Shown: positions 1-8,256 of the stretch, in pieces
Layout of the letters: every line of letters begins with the position of its first letter
Position numbering within the stretch: the first letter of the stretch is position 1
Origin: Bog-756 sp963830165
Lineage (GTDB): Bacteria > Actinomycetota > Acidimicrobiia > Acidimicrobiales > RAAP-2
Length of the DNA: 64,000 nucleotides
Assembly: GCA_963830165.1 (NCBI GenBank)
Contig: CAWHKZ010000011.1
Span: forward strand, 744,001-808,000
Reading direction: 5' to 3'
Translations under genes and position numbers: made by a program
Notes under the pieces: model-generated
Told to the model about the DNA's origin: nothing
Seen by the model: the letters and a program-made list of their open reading frames with translations, nothing else
Database searches by the model: none

Positions 1-792
1 GTGACTGTTGTGAAGACTCTGCTGCGGGTAGCGAGCCTCGTCGTCGTGGCGGCGGGCATCGGCGTGGCCACACCGGCGTTCGCTGCCGGTACGACGGCGA
101 CGGCCCTGTCGATCACCGCCACCCGTCCGGCGGTCTTCACCGGTCAGCCGAACGTGTTCAAGGCCGCCGTCAGCCCGGCCAAGGTCGGCAAGACCAAGAT
201 CACCGGCGCCGTCACGTGGACGATCACCGGCCGCGACGGCAGCACCGTGTCGTGCGCCTCCACGTCGCCCATCAACGGCGGCGGCTACTCGGAGTGCAAG
301 GTCGGCAAGGCGGTGTTGATGGCCTCGGCCTCCCCCTACACGGTGGTCGCCTCCTACAGCGGTGACGCCAACTTCGCCCCCGCGACGAATTCGATCCAGT
401 ACGCGGTCACCTCGGCGGTCACACGCGTCAAGATCGTCATCGCCGACAAGCCCACCAGCGGTGCATCGACGACCGTCGAGGCCGTCGTCGTCGGCGGACC
501 GGGGACCTCCACCCTCACCGGCCAGGTCACCTTCGCCGCCGCATCCGGTCTCGGCACCCGCGGGGTCAAGCCCTACTGCGCCGGCTCCAACCCGGTGGCG
601 ACTGCCAACAATGCGCAGCCGTTGGTCGACGGCACCGCGACGTGCGTGCTCCCGGCCGGGTGGTTCGTCGTCCCGGTCGCCTCGACTGCGAACAAGCACC
701 CGAAGACGTCCTGGTCGATCTCGGTGACCTACGACGGCAACGCGAGCTTCTACCCGATCACCTCGAACAAGATGGGTACCTCCAACCACTGA
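1..792 (+). CDS. secreted bacterial Ig-like repeat protein
   Basis: I see a Sec-type signal peptide in residues 1-29 (positively charged start, hydrophobic core, AFA cleavage site) followed by two Ig-like beta-sandwich modules, roughly residues 32-135 and 138-260. Each contains the sequence pattern of bacterial Ig-like (Big_3-type) repeats, with a YSGDANF and a YDGNASF motif that occupy equivalent positions near each domain end. Each module has a pair of cysteines. There is no catalytic motif, membrane anchor or sorting signal, so it is probably a small secreted or wall-associated protein. The reading frame opens with GTG at the very first base of the window, so an upstream start cannot be excluded. 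Its ligand is unknown. Confidence 0.7.
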   Translation: MTVVKTLLRVASLVVVAAGIGVATPAFAAGTTATALSITATRPAVFTGQPNVFKAAVSPAKVGKTKITGAVTWTITGRDGSTVSCASTSPINGGGYSECKVGKAVLMASASPYTVVASYSGDANFAPATNSIQYAVTSAVTRVKIVIADKPTSGASTTVEAVVVGGPGTSTLTGQVTFAAASGLGTRGVKPYCAGSNPVATANNAQPLVDGTATCVLPAGWFVVPVASTANKHPKTSWSISVTYDGNASFYPITSNKMGTSNH

Positions 793-1237
793 CCCGGTGA
801 CCGCGGCGCCCCGGCGCCGATCCGCACCGCTGCACGGGCCGTGTGCTCGGGCAGTGTCCGCCCGACGGCCGCATCGCTGATCGGGACGTCAGCGGCTGAC
901 GTCCGTACCGCAGCCCGTCGGAGTGGCGGGCCGAACCGCGGTGGCGTACCCGGAAGTCCCCGTCGTAGTCGCGCGTGCCGGCCGTAGTCGGGTCGGAGTA
1001 CCTGGCTCTCGTCGCGGGCACTCCGGTGGACGGCCCTCGGCGTCGGTCGCCCACGGTGGCACGCCGGTCGACTCCGGTTGAACGCCAGTCGACCCCGGCG
1101 GAGCGACGGCCGACGTCGGTTGCACGCCGGTCGACTCCGGGAGTGGCCCGGCTCGTGGCCCACGGGCTCCGGGGATCGCACCGGTACACGGGGACGGGAC
1201 GTTCGATGCGTGCTTCGCCCGTCCGATGTCGCCGCGG
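793..1237. other. gene-free gap with a 21-bp minisatellite
   Basis: This 445-bp stretch between the Ig-like gene and tRNA-Lys holds no convincing gene. Open frames across it run into the flanking tRNA genes and have low-complexity Arg-rich products. The only structured element I see is a 21-bp tandem repeat at 1055-1138, listed separately. Confidence 0.6.
1055..1138. repeat. 21-bp tandem repeat, four units
   Basis: Four consecutive 21-bp units (1055-1075, 1076-1096, 1097-1117, 1118-1138) all begin GG(T/C)(T/G)G and most contain GTCGAC. Units 1 and 4 are nearly identical; unit 3 is the most diverged. Because 21 is a multiple of three, reverse-strand frames show a false seven-residue protein repeat. 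Confidence 0.8.
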
Positions 1238-1309
1238 TGCGCCCCCTGGGATTCGAACCCAGAACCTGCGGATTAAGAGTCCGTTGCTCTGCCGTTGAGC
1301 TAGAGGCGC
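1238..1309 (-). tRNA. tRNA-Lys (CTT)
   Basis: Reading the minus strand gives a full cloverleaf: acceptor stem starting GCGCCTC and closing GGGGCGC, a D-arm with GCTCAACGGCAGAGC, an anticodon loop CTCTTAA (anticodon CTT, lysine) and a T-arm with GGTTCGAAT. The discriminator base is A. CCA is not encoded, as ACC is followed by G. Confidence 0.95.
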
Positions 1310-1378
1310 GTGGAACTGCAACCTACGGTAGTTCCCCGGATGGTGGGACCGTGGTGGCCGTCTCCCGGGGGACTGCAG

Positions 1379-1453
1379 GGTGGCCGACGGGGTTCGAACC
1401 CGCGACCTCCGGGATCACAACCCGGCGCTCTGACCAGCTGAGCTACGGCCACC
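1379..1453 (-). tRNA. tRNA-His (GTG)
   Basis: The minus strand folds as a tRNA with acceptor GTGGCCG paired to CGGCCAC, D-arm GCTCAGCTGGTCAGAGC, anticodon loop TTGTGAT (GTG, histidine) and a T-loop TTCGAAC. The extra G at position -1 opposite C73, the identity element of tRNA-His, is encoded in the DNA. Confidence 0.95.
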
Positions 1454-1514
1454 AAGGAGCCTCTAGTGTGTCACACGCTGGAGGTGGCCCGGACACGGCC
1501 GACCTCTGTCCGAC

Positions 1515-1588
1515 GCCCCTGTAGCTCAACTGGATAGAGCAGGTGGTTTCTACCCATCAGGTTGCGGGTTCGACTCCTGCCGGGGGCA
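1515..1588 (+). tRNA. tRNA-Arg (TCT)
   Basis: Plus-strand cloverleaf: acceptor GCCCCTG with CGGGGGC, D-arm GCTCAACTGGATAGAGC, anticodon loop TTTCTAC (anticodon TCT, arginine AGA codons), T-loop TTCGACT, discriminator A. It reads away from the two preceding tRNAs, toward parA. AGA is a rare codon in DNA this GC-rich. Confidence 0.94.
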
Positions 1589-1745
1589 CGGGGTGCAACG
1601 GAACGGCGGCGGGTGGGGCATCGCGCCGGCCGGTCGCAACTACCGAGCCGCCGCGAGCCGCAGCAGTTGCCGGATGGCGTCGATGTCGTGCGCGACAGGT
1701 CCGGGCCTGCCGACTCGGCCCAGGTCGTCCGTCGACGGGTGGGCC

Positions 1746-1751
1746 TAGACT
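1746..1751 (+). promoter_or_regulatory. -10 hexamer TAGACT, parA
   Basis: TAGACT lies 6 nt before the GTG of the ParA gene. There is no Shine-Dalgarno sequence between them, which suggests a leaderless mRNA. Confidence 0.55.
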
Positions 1752-1757
1752 CGTTGC

Positions 1758-2543
1758 GTGAGCGATGTCCTGGCGGTGGCCAATCAGAAGGGCGGAGTGG
1801 CGAAGACCACCACCGTGCACTCCCTGGGCGTGGCCTCCGCCGAGTTGGGCCGACGCACGCTGGTCGTCGATCTCGACCCACAGGCGTGCCTCACCTTCTC
1901 GCTGGGCTTCGACCCCGACGCCCTCGACAGCTCGCTGCACGACGTGTTCGTCCGTCGCCGGAGCGTCGCCGAGGTGGCACTGCGGGTCCCGGGCGTCCCC
2001 GGGCTCGACGTGCTTCCCGCCACCATCGACCTGGCCGGTTCCGAAGTGCACCTGCTCACCCGGACCGGCCGCGAGCACGTGCTGGCCCGGGCCCTCGAGC
2101 CGGTGCTCGGCTCCTACGACCTGGTCCTCATCGACTGCCCGCCGTCGCTCGGCGTACTGACCATCAACGGGCTGACGGCCGCCCGCTCGGTGCTGATCCC
2201 GCTGCAGTGCGAGGCGCTGTCCCACCGGGGGGTGGGCCAGCTCCTCGAGACGATCGAGGACGTTCGGGCCTTCGCCAACAGCGAGCTGACCGTGCGTGGG
2301 GTGATCGCCACCATGTACGACGATCGCACGAAGCACTCCAGGCACATCCTCGAGGAGGTCCAGGCCCGCTACGGGATCCCGGTTCTCCAGCCCCCGGTGC
2401 GCAAGTCGATCCGGTTCGCCGAAGCGCCGGCCCGGGGCAAGTCGATCCTCCAGCACGCACCGACCTCGCCGGGGGCCGAGGCCTACCGTGCCCTGGCCGC
2501 GGAGCTGCTCCATCCGGGGGTCGTGGTCGGCATCCCCGGGTGA
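1758..2543 (+). CDS. parA: ParA/Soj-type ATPase
   Basis: A 261-residue deviant Walker ATPase. The P-loop KGGVAKTT is at residues 11-18 with both the signature and catalytic lysines. A Walker A-prime segment (VVDLDPQA) and a Walker B segment (LVLIDCPPSLG) follow in the order typical of ParA/Soj. The family binds DNA non-specifically as an ATP dimer and positions chromosomes, plasmids or protein complexes. No parB, parS-like palindrome array or replication gene is nearby, so it is probably an orphan ParA rather than the chromosomal partition pair. It begins an operon: the next two genes overlap it or each other by 1-4 bases. The GTG start fits the -10 hexamer 6 nt upstream. Confidence 0.88.
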   Translation: MSDVLAVANQKGGVAKTTTVHSLGVASAELGRRTLVVDLDPQACLTFSLGFDPDALDSSLHDVFVRRRSVAEVALRVPGVPGLDVLPATIDLAGSEVHLLTRTGREHVLARALEPVLGSYDLVLIDCPPSLGVLTINGLTAARSVLIPLQCEALSHRGVGQLLETIEDVRAFANSELTVRGVIATMYDDRTKHSRHILEEVQARYGIPVLQPPVRKSIRFAEAPARGKSILQHAPTSPGAEAYRALAAELLHPGVVVGIPG

Positions 2544-2962
2544 TGGCCGAGGGCCCCGACCCGTTGGGCAAGCGGGCGCTCTACTGGATGCCGGTCGAGC
2601 CCGAGGCCGAGGGGGACGCCACGCTCGACGGACCGGGAGGCGCGGCCGAGCCGTCGCTCCCGGCCCACGGCGCCCGTCACGCACGGCCGGCCGGCAAGCA
2701 CGCCCTCTTCTCCGACGCGACCCCCGCCGACGAGCCCGAGCGTGACCGGGCGGCGGCCACGGCGGCGGACCCGCTGCGGGCCCACGGCCTGCTGACGGTG
2801 GCCTGTTCGCGGTGCGGCTCGGTCACCCGGGTCGGACTCGTCGAGTTCCTCGTCCTGCAGCTCCCGGTGGGGGCCTGGCTGCCACGACGGACCTTCGACC
2901 GCTGGATGAGGTGCCCGGCGTGCCGGCGCCGCACTTGGACCAGCGTGTCGCTCACGCGGTGA
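2543..2962 (+). CDS. zinc-ribbon protein of unknown function
   Basis: A 139-residue protein. The first ~85 residues are Ala/Pro/Asp-rich and probably disordered. The C-terminal half has two cysteine pairs, CSRC and CPAC, separated by about 30 residues, which look like a treble-clef or zinc-ribbon site. The ATG overlaps the ParA stop as TGATG, so translation is likely coupled, and its own stop overlaps the DedA start as GTGA. I do not recognise a named family. The tight coupling suggests it works with the ParA, perhaps as an adaptor, but that is inference. Confidence 0.7.
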   Translation: MAEGPDPLGKRALYWMPVEPEAEGDATLDGPGGAAEPSLPAHGARHARPAGKHALFSDATPADEPERDRAAATAADPLRAHGLLTVACSRCGSVTRVGLVEFLVLQLPVGAWLPRRTFDRWMRCPACRRRTWTSVSLTR

Positions 2963-3654
2963 CCACCGTCCTGGTGGCGGCGTCGACCTCGACGTCGGAG
3001 CCGGGGGGAATCGCCGGGCACCTGCTGAACTTCAGCGGTCCCGCCGCCTACGCCCTGGTCGGGTTCCTGGCCTTCGCCGAGGCCGCCCTCATGGTGGGCG
3101 TCTTCGTCCCGGGGGAGGTGGCCGTGGTCGTCGGCGGGGTGCTGGCCGGGCTGGGCAAGGTCAACCTGGGCGTGATGATCGGGGTGGTCGTGGTCTGCGC
3201 CATCGCGGGCGACTCGGTCGGCTTCGAGGTCGGGAAGAAGGCCGGACCGTGGCTCACCACCCATCGTCCACTGCGGGACAACAGGGGCGTCCGCTCCACC
3301 CTCGGGCTCCTCGAGCGGTACGGGGGCCCGGCCGTCTTCCTCGGCAGGTTCATCGCCGTCGCCCGGGCGGTGATCCCGGGCCTGGCCGGCATGAGCGGGC
3401 TGCGCTACCGGACGTTCCTCTTCTGGAACGTGCTGGGCGGCACCTGCTGGGGCGTCGGCTACACGCTGCTCGGCTACGTGGTGGGGGTCTCGTTCGAGCA
3501 CCTGCTCTCCGAGGTCGGCGTGTGGTCCCTCGTGGTCGTCGGCGTGACGGTGGCCGGAGCCGTCGTGTTCGAGGTCCGGCGGCGGAGGCGCGAGCGGGCC
3601 CGGATCCGCCGCGACGTCGCGGTCATCGACGAGGAGTCCGACGCGGACGCCTGA
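2959..3654 (+). CDS. DedA-family membrane protein
   Basis: A 231-residue integral membrane protein of the DedA/VTT (SNARE-associated) superfamily. It shows the family's conserved region with FxPGE in the second hydrophobic segment (FVPGEVAVVVGG), the GLLERYGGPAVFLGRF segment with a conserved Arg, and RAVIPGLAGMSGL, followed by two more transmembrane helices and a basic tail. DedA proteins are linked to undecaprenyl-phosphate or phospholipid recycling and to membrane potential. The GTG start overlaps the preceding stop (GTGA) and gives a normal family length; a longer frame upstream is out-of-frame shadow of the zinc-ribbon gene. It is the last gene of the parA operon and converges on the MBL gene. 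Confidence 0.88.
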   Translation: MTTVLVAASTSTSEPGGIAGHLLNFSGPAAYALVGFLAFAEAALMVGVFVPGEVAVVVGGVLAGLGKVNLGVMIGVVVVCAIAGDSVGFEVGKKAGPWLTTHRPLRDNRGVRSTLGLLERYGGPAVFLGRFIAVARAVIPGLAGMSGLRYRTFLFWNVLGGTCWGVGYTLLGYVVGVSFEHLLSEVGVWSLVVVGVTVAGAVVFEVRRRRRERARIRRDVAVIDEESDADA

Positions 3655-3660
3655 CGGACG

Positions 3661-4797
3661 TCACCCCTCGGGGAGGTAGAACCGTGCCGGCGAGACGCCC
3701 AGGCGGCGCATCCGGCCGTGGAGCTCGAGCAGGACGCAGTGGGCCAGGGTCTCGCCGTTGGCCTGGCGCTGCATGAACGGCTGGATCTCGTCCCAGGGCC
3801 GCGACCAGCGCAGCCGCAGGGTGATCTCCCACGCGTTGGAGCCGGGGTGGGCGCGCACGACCTCGACGATCTCCTCGAGGCGCTCGGCGTGGTGGGCGGT
3901 GATCTCGTCGACGCGGCTCGGGAGGTCGGCGAAGCGGTACTCGTGACCCGGCAGGACCTCGTCGGCGTCCAGATCGCGCACCTTGGCCAGCGACTCGAGG
4001 TAGTCGCCCAGCGGATTGGGGAACTGCTGGGCGTGGACCGAGATGTTCGGAGTGATGCGGGGCAGGATGTGGTCACCCGAGAGCAGGAGGCGCCGATCGG
4101 CACTGTGGAAGCAGACGTGGCCGGCGGAGTGGCCGGGCGTCCACACGGTGCGCAGCGACCAGCCCGGCAGGTCGACGATGCGGCCGTCCTCGAAGAGCAC
4201 GTCGGGCTTGGCCATCGTCACCATCGACTTCAGCGCCATCGAGGCGAACGCCAGGTCGGGCAGCTTGTCGTCGGGAACCCCCGAGTCGGCCAGGAAGTGG
4301 ATCATCGTGTCGAGCAGCGCATCGGTGTCGCCGTAGCGGGAGTCGAGCATGACGGCGTCTTCGGGGTGGAGGCCGATCCACGCCCCCGATGCCTCGCGCA
4401 CCCGGCCGGCCAGGCCGTAGTGGTCGGGGTGGATGTGGGTCACCAGCACGGCCCGGACGTCGGACACGCTGCCGCCGGCCGCGGCCAGTCCCGAGGTGAG
4501 CGCGCCCCACGCCTCGTCGGTGTCCCAGCCGGCGTCGACGATGGCCACACCACCGCCGTCGAGTTCCAGGGCGTAGACGAGGACGTAGCGCAGCGGGTTG
4601 TCGGGGATCGGCACCGGGATCGACCACAGGCCCGGACGCACCTGCTCCACCGGGGGCAGGATGTTGTCCTCCCACGCCTGCTTCTGCACGGTTCCGGTGA
4701 CCACGACCACGACAGGCACGGTACACGGCGCTTCGGCCGCGTCCGACGAACGGGGCCCGTCGACCGACCGCTGCGGGCCCCGGTGATTGTCCGACAC
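3661..4797 (-). CDS. metallo-beta-lactamase-fold hydrolase
   Basis: A 378-residue MBL-fold protein. The metal-binding motif THIHPDHYG sits at residues 120-128 (H121, H123, D125, H126). Further ligands are in PGHSAGHV, SGDHILP and LPGHEYRF. This is the glyoxalase II/RNase Z-like architecture with a C-terminal winged helix-like extension (residues ~280-378), like the LACTB2 and actinobacterial 'MBL fold metallo-hydrolase' groups. Substrate is unknown. The GTG start is supported by AAGGA 8 nt upstream; the first ~40 residues look disordered, so a shorter start is possible. It is a single gene, tail-to-tail with the DedA gene. Confidence 0.85.
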   Translation of the reverse strand: MSDNHRGPQRSVDGPRSSDAAEAPCTVPVVVVVTGTVQKQAWEDNILPPVEQVRPGLWSIPVPIPDNPLRYVLVYALELDGGGVAIVDAGWDTDEAWGALTSGLAAAGGSVSDVRAVLVTHIHPDHYGLAGRVREASGAWIGLHPEDAVMLDSRYGDTDALLDTMIHFLADSGVPDDKLPDLAFASMALKSMVTMAKPDVLFEDGRIVDLPGWSLRTVWTPGHSAGHVCFHSADRRLLLSGDHILPRITPNISVHAQQFPNPLGDYLESLAKVRDLDADEVLPGHEYRFADLPSRVDEITAHHAERLEEIVEVVRAHPGSNAWEITLRLRWSRPWDEIQPFMQRQANGETLAHCVLLELHGRMRRLGVSPARFYLPEG

Positions 4798-4831
4798 GGC
4801 GAGATCCTTGTACCCGAAGCCGCGTGGTGCC

Positions 4832-4837
4832 TAGATT
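4832..4837 (+). promoter_or_regulatory. -10 hexamer TAGATT upstream of GGDEF-EAL gene
   Basis: TAGATT about 84 nt before the annotated GTG, the best -10 candidate in the gap. Unlike its neighbours this gene would have a leader, which contains a short ATG-initiated frame at 4895-4951. Confidence 0.3.
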
Positions 4838-4920
4838 GACCCGGAACCTCCCCGTACCGGGGACCTGCGACGGAGCCGGTTGGAGCGCACACCCATGGTC
4901 GACGAACTCGGACGGTTGCC

Positions 4921-6712
4921 GTGGCGGACCAGGCGACCACCGGCGTGGTGAGCCGCCCCACCACGGGCCCGTCGACGGCCACGGTGGTCCGCACCGGAGC
5001 CGTCGACGACCAGCGGCTCGAACGCCTCGTGGCCGGATGGCCCGATGCCTTCGTGGAGATCGACCGCAGCGGCACCGTGCTCGAGTGGAATGCCGGGGCC
5101 GAGGCCGGCTTCGGTTGGCGGCGGGACGAGGTGCTCGACACCTTCGTGACCGACAGCTTCCTGCCCGGCCCCTTCGCAAAGTCGCCGTTCGGCCTGCTCG
5201 CCGCCGACACCACCGGCGCGTCGTCCGGGCCGATCACCGGATCGGTGACCGACGGCACGCTCGATCTGGTCCTCGAGCTGCGCCACCGCGACGGCCGTCG
5301 CATCCGCACCGAGGCCCGCCTCGTGGTGCTCGGCCACGGCCGGTCCCGCTCGGTGGCCGCCTTCCTCCGTGCCCCCGTCGAGCAGACGGTGCCGGTGCGG
5401 GACGTGCCGGGCGGTCCGTCCCGCGACGGGCTCACGGGACTCGCCGACCGGTCGGCCTACCGCCTGCGGCTGGCCGGGGCCACGGTGACCCACGCCGGCA
5501 CACCGGGCAGCGTGGCCGTGGTCCTCCTCGACCTCGACCGGTTCAAGGCCATCAACAACTCGATGGGCCACGCCCTCGGCGACGGGGTGCTGGTGTCGGT
5601 GGCCCGGCGCCTCGAGGAGGTGGCCGGCGACGCCGACCTGCTGGCCCGGTTCGGAGGCGACGAGTTCCTGGCCCTCGTCACCGATCCCGCCGGACGGGCC
5701 GGGCAGAAGGCGGCAGCCTTCGTCGACCGCGTACAGAAGGCGCTGGCCGTCCCCATCCCGGTGGACGACGTCGAGGTGTTCCTCGACGCGTCGGTCGGCG
5801 TGGCCCTGAACACATTCGGCGCGGACGACCCCGATGATCTGCTGGCCCACGCCGAGGCGGCCATGTACCAGGCCAAGCGGCGGGGCGGCTTCGGGGCCGA
5901 GACGTTCGACGAGTCGTTGCGGATCGAGGTGCTCGACCGCATGACCACCGAGCATTCGCTCCACCGCGCCCTCGAGCGGTCCGAGCTGCTGGTGCACTAC
6001 CAGCCGGTCGTGGAGGTGCGCGGCGCCACCATGGTGGGAGTGGAGGCCCTCGTCCGCTGGGAGCACCCCGACCAGGGTCTGGTGGCCCCGGGTCGCTTCA
6101 TCGCCGTGGCCGAGGAGAGCGGCCTGATCATCCCGATCGGAGCGTGGGTGCTGGAGGAGGCCTGCAACCAGCTGCACCGGTGGCACGACGCCACCGCGGT
6201 GCGTGGCTCGGTCGAGGTCAACCTGTCCGCCCGTCAGATCGACGACCCGGGGATCGTCGACACCATCGAGGCGATCCTGGCCCGCACCGGCCTCCCCCCT
6301 CGACACCTGACCCTCGAGATCACCGAGAGCGCCCTGATGCGCGACGCAGCGGCCGCGCTGGAGGTCCTGGCGTCCCTCAAGGAGCTCGGCGTGCTGCTGG
6401 CCATCGACGACTTCGGAACCGGCTATTCGTCGCTCAGCTATCTGCAGCGGTTCCCCCTGGACATCCTGAAGGTCGACCGGATGTTCGTCCAGGAGCTCGA
6501 GGAGGGCAAGGGGGGCCGGGCGATCGTGTCGGCGGTCATCAGCCTGGCCCACGCCCTCGGCCTCGAGGTCGTGGCCGAGGGCGTGGAGACCGAGCAGCAG
6601 TTGGCGGCCCTCCGCGACCTCGACTGCGACTTCGCCCAGGGGTTCCTCTTCGCGCGGCCGGTACCGGCCAGTCGAACTGCGCTCGCCGTTCGGCGTCGAT
6701 CCGACCGGCTGA
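4921..6712 (+). CDS. PAS-GGDEF-EAL c-di-GMP protein (stop codon missing as read)
   Basis: Domains in order: PAS (residues ~32-150), GGDEF (~165-325) and EAL (~335-583). The GGDEF motif at 245-249 is intact, as are the EAL motif at 375-377, the DDFGTGYSS loop (496-504) and AEGVE. Both synthesis and hydrolysis of cyclic di-GMP are therefore possible. An inhibitory RxxD site before GGDEF is not present. The annotated frame has no stop after the EAL domain: it runs on through antisense tRNA-Pro into the Ppx gene and closes at 7959. A TGA at 6710-6712 in the neighbouring frame lies just where the protein should end, so I placed the end there and suspect an extra base near 6660-6700. An alternative GTG start at 4948 is possible. 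Confidence 0.8.
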
Positions 6713-6822
6713 GTCCGCCCCGCCCGCAGGGCCGGGACGTGCCGACCGACGGACCCTTCGGTCCCCCGGTCGGCCTGTCGCCGTCGTCTCCGGCGTCGCC
6801 CTCGACGTCGGTGTGCCGGTGG

Positions 6823-6896
6823 TCGGGGCGCCCGGATTTGAACCGAGGACCTCCTGCTCCCAAAGCAGGCGCGCTACCAAGCTGCGCCACGCCCCG
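6823..6896 (-). tRNA. tRNA-Pro (TGG)
   Basis: Minus-strand cloverleaf with C1-G72 at the acceptor end as is usual for tRNA-Pro, D-arm GCGCAGCTTGGTAGCGC, anticodon loop TTTGGGA (TGG, proline), T-loop TTCAAAT and discriminator A. CCA appears encoded at 6820-6822. The gene lies antisense inside the open frame that joins the GGDEF-EAL and Ppx genes. Confidence 0.95.
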
Positions 6897-6980
6897 TCGC
6901 CCGGTGGCCTCTCGGTTCCGTGCGGCGCCGCCCAGCGTAGGGCATGGCGACACCTGTCCCCCGACCACCTCCACGCGGGA

Positions 6981-6986
6981 TAGCGT
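6981..6986 (+). promoter_or_regulatory. -10 hexamer TAGCGT, ppx
   Basis: TAGCGT ends 7 nt before the ATG of the phosphatase gene and has no ribosome binding site after it. It supports a separate leaderless transcript rather than fusion to the GGDEF-EAL protein. Confidence 0.5.
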
Positions 6987-6993
6987 CACCTCG

Positions 6994-7959
6994 ATGCCCA
7001 CCGTGCGTGTAGCCGTGTTCGACCTGGGCAGCAGCTCCTTCCACCTCATGGTGGTCGACGCCTCACGCGACGGGCGGCTGGAACCCGTCCTGCGCCGTCG
7101 CTCGTTCCTGCACCTCGGGACCGAGGTGGCCCGCACCGGGAGCGTGCCCGGCGACCGCTCCGCCCTGGCGGTGCGCACGGTCACGCGGCTCCACGTGGCC
7201 GCCGAGGACGCCGGCGCCGACGTGGTGGTGGCGCTCGCGACCGCCGCCCTGCGCGACGCCGACAACGGGCCGCGCCTCATCGGCCGGATGGAGCGGATCC
7301 TCCGCAGTCCGATCACGTTGCTGAGCGGTGAGGAGGAGGCTCGGCTGTGCTTCCTCGGCCAACGGGCCGGCGTGTGGGTGGGTCGGCGACCGGTGCTCGG
7401 CCTCGACCTGGGTGGCGGCAGCCTTGAGGCCGGGATCGGGACGCTCGACTCGGTCAGTGCGGTGGCCAGCGTGCCCCTCGGCACGGCCCGGATCCGGGGC
7501 GAGCTCGACACGGGGGACCGGCTCACGGTCGCCGAGCGGACCGCCATCGCCGATCTGGCCGCCGAGCGGGCCGGTCCCATCGCCAAGATGCTGGCCGCCA
7601 CGCCGGAGGCCGCCGAGCGGGTGATCGCCAGCGGCGGCACGGTCCGGGCGCTGGCCCGCCTGGCCATGGGCCTGCACCGGCCGCCGCCCCGCTCGGGCGC
7701 CGCCCCGTCGGTCAACCAGGTCGAGGTACCCGCCGGGCAGCTGTCCGAACTGGCCGACCGCCTGGCCACCCTGGACCTCGACGCCCGGATGGCCCTGCCC
7801 GGTATCCAGGCCCGCCGGGCACCCCTGCTGCCCATCGGGGCGCTGGTGCTCTCCACGCTGGTGGAGCGACTGGGGCTGCGTGGCCTGGTCGTCAGTGAGT
7901 GGGGACTGCGGGAGGGCGCCGTCCTCGACCGCCTCGCCATTCCCGCCGACCTCGCCTAG
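6994..7959 (+). CDS. Ppx/GppA exopolyphosphatase-like protein
   Basis: A 321-residue ASKHA-fold phosphatase. The phosphate-1 motif VFDLGSSSFHLMV is at the N terminus, the SGEEEARL segment and the second phosphate motif LGLDLGGGSLE follow, and an ASGGTVRAL segment completes the site. It matches the short two-domain actinobacterial Ppx form, which acts on polyphosphate or (p)ppGpp. The ATG at 6994 is chosen because homology begins there and a TAGCGT hexamer lies 7 nt upstream; the frame open further upstream is the GGDEF-EAL gene read through. Lying beside two c-di-GMP genes it may be part of a stress-signalling neighbourhood, but no operon links them. Confidence 0.88.
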   Translation: MPTVRVAVFDLGSSSFHLMVVDASRDGRLEPVLRRRSFLHLGTEVARTGSVPGDRSALAVRTVTRLHVAAEDAGADVVVALATAALRDADNGPRLIGRMERILRSPITLLSGEEEARLCFLGQRAGVWVGRRPVLGLDLGGGSLEAGIGTLDSVSAVASVPLGTARIRGELDTGDRLTVAERTAIADLAAERAGPIAKMLAATPEAAERVIASGGTVRALARLAMGLHRPPPRSGAAPSVNQVEVPAGQLSELADRLATLDLDARMALPGIQARRAPLLPIGALVLSTLVERLGLRGLVVSEWGLREGAVLDRLAIPADLA

Positions 7960-8009
7960 GGGGCGCACGAGGTCGGGCGGCGGACGCCGGTCCGCCGCCG
8001 TTCCCCGAA

Positions 8010-8162
8010 CTAGGCGTTCTTGCCCAGGATCCTGTTCATGCCGGTGCCGCAGACCGGGCACTTGCCCTTGGCAGACCGCCGACCGTTGGCCATCTCGACC
8101 ACCTCGCCGTCGAACTCCCGCTTCTCCCGGCACTTCACGCAGTAGCCCTCGTACGTCGCCAT
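8010..8162 (-). CDS. small zinc-ribbon protein, DUF5679 family
   Basis: A 50-residue protein with two CxxC pairs: YCVKCREKREF near the start and KCPVCGTGMNRIL near the end. This matches the DUF5679 pattern found in actinobacteria; function is unknown, with a structural zinc presumed. The ATG is fixed by an excellent ribosome binding site (GGAGGAGGA, 3-4 nt upstream); a longer frame starting at 8201 would pass through that site. A palindrome with a TATAGT hexamer about 95 nt upstream may be its promoter. Confidence 0.85.
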   Translation of the reverse strand: MATYEGYCVKCREKREFDGEVVEMANGRRSAKGKCPVCGTGMNRILGKNA

Positions 8163-8256
8163 GCTTCCTCCTCCTGCTCCGAGTGGCGCCCGAACGGGCA
8201 CCCGATGGATCGACGGTATCGGCCCCTTCCTGTGGAACGGGGGATGCAGCGGGCCT

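Noticed and set aside
1055..1138. Seven-residue protein repeat in reverse frames
   Set aside because: Follows only from the 21-bp DNA period; the frames run into tRNA genes.
1238..1588. Integrated element at the tRNA cluster
   Set aside because: No duplicated tRNA end and no integrase; xerC at 50.8 kb is the chromosomal recombinase in its normal place.
4831..6552. 573-codon minus-strand frame opposite the first GGDEF-EAL gene
   Set aside because: No domain, and the plus strand encodes intact PAS, GGDEF and EAL motifs.
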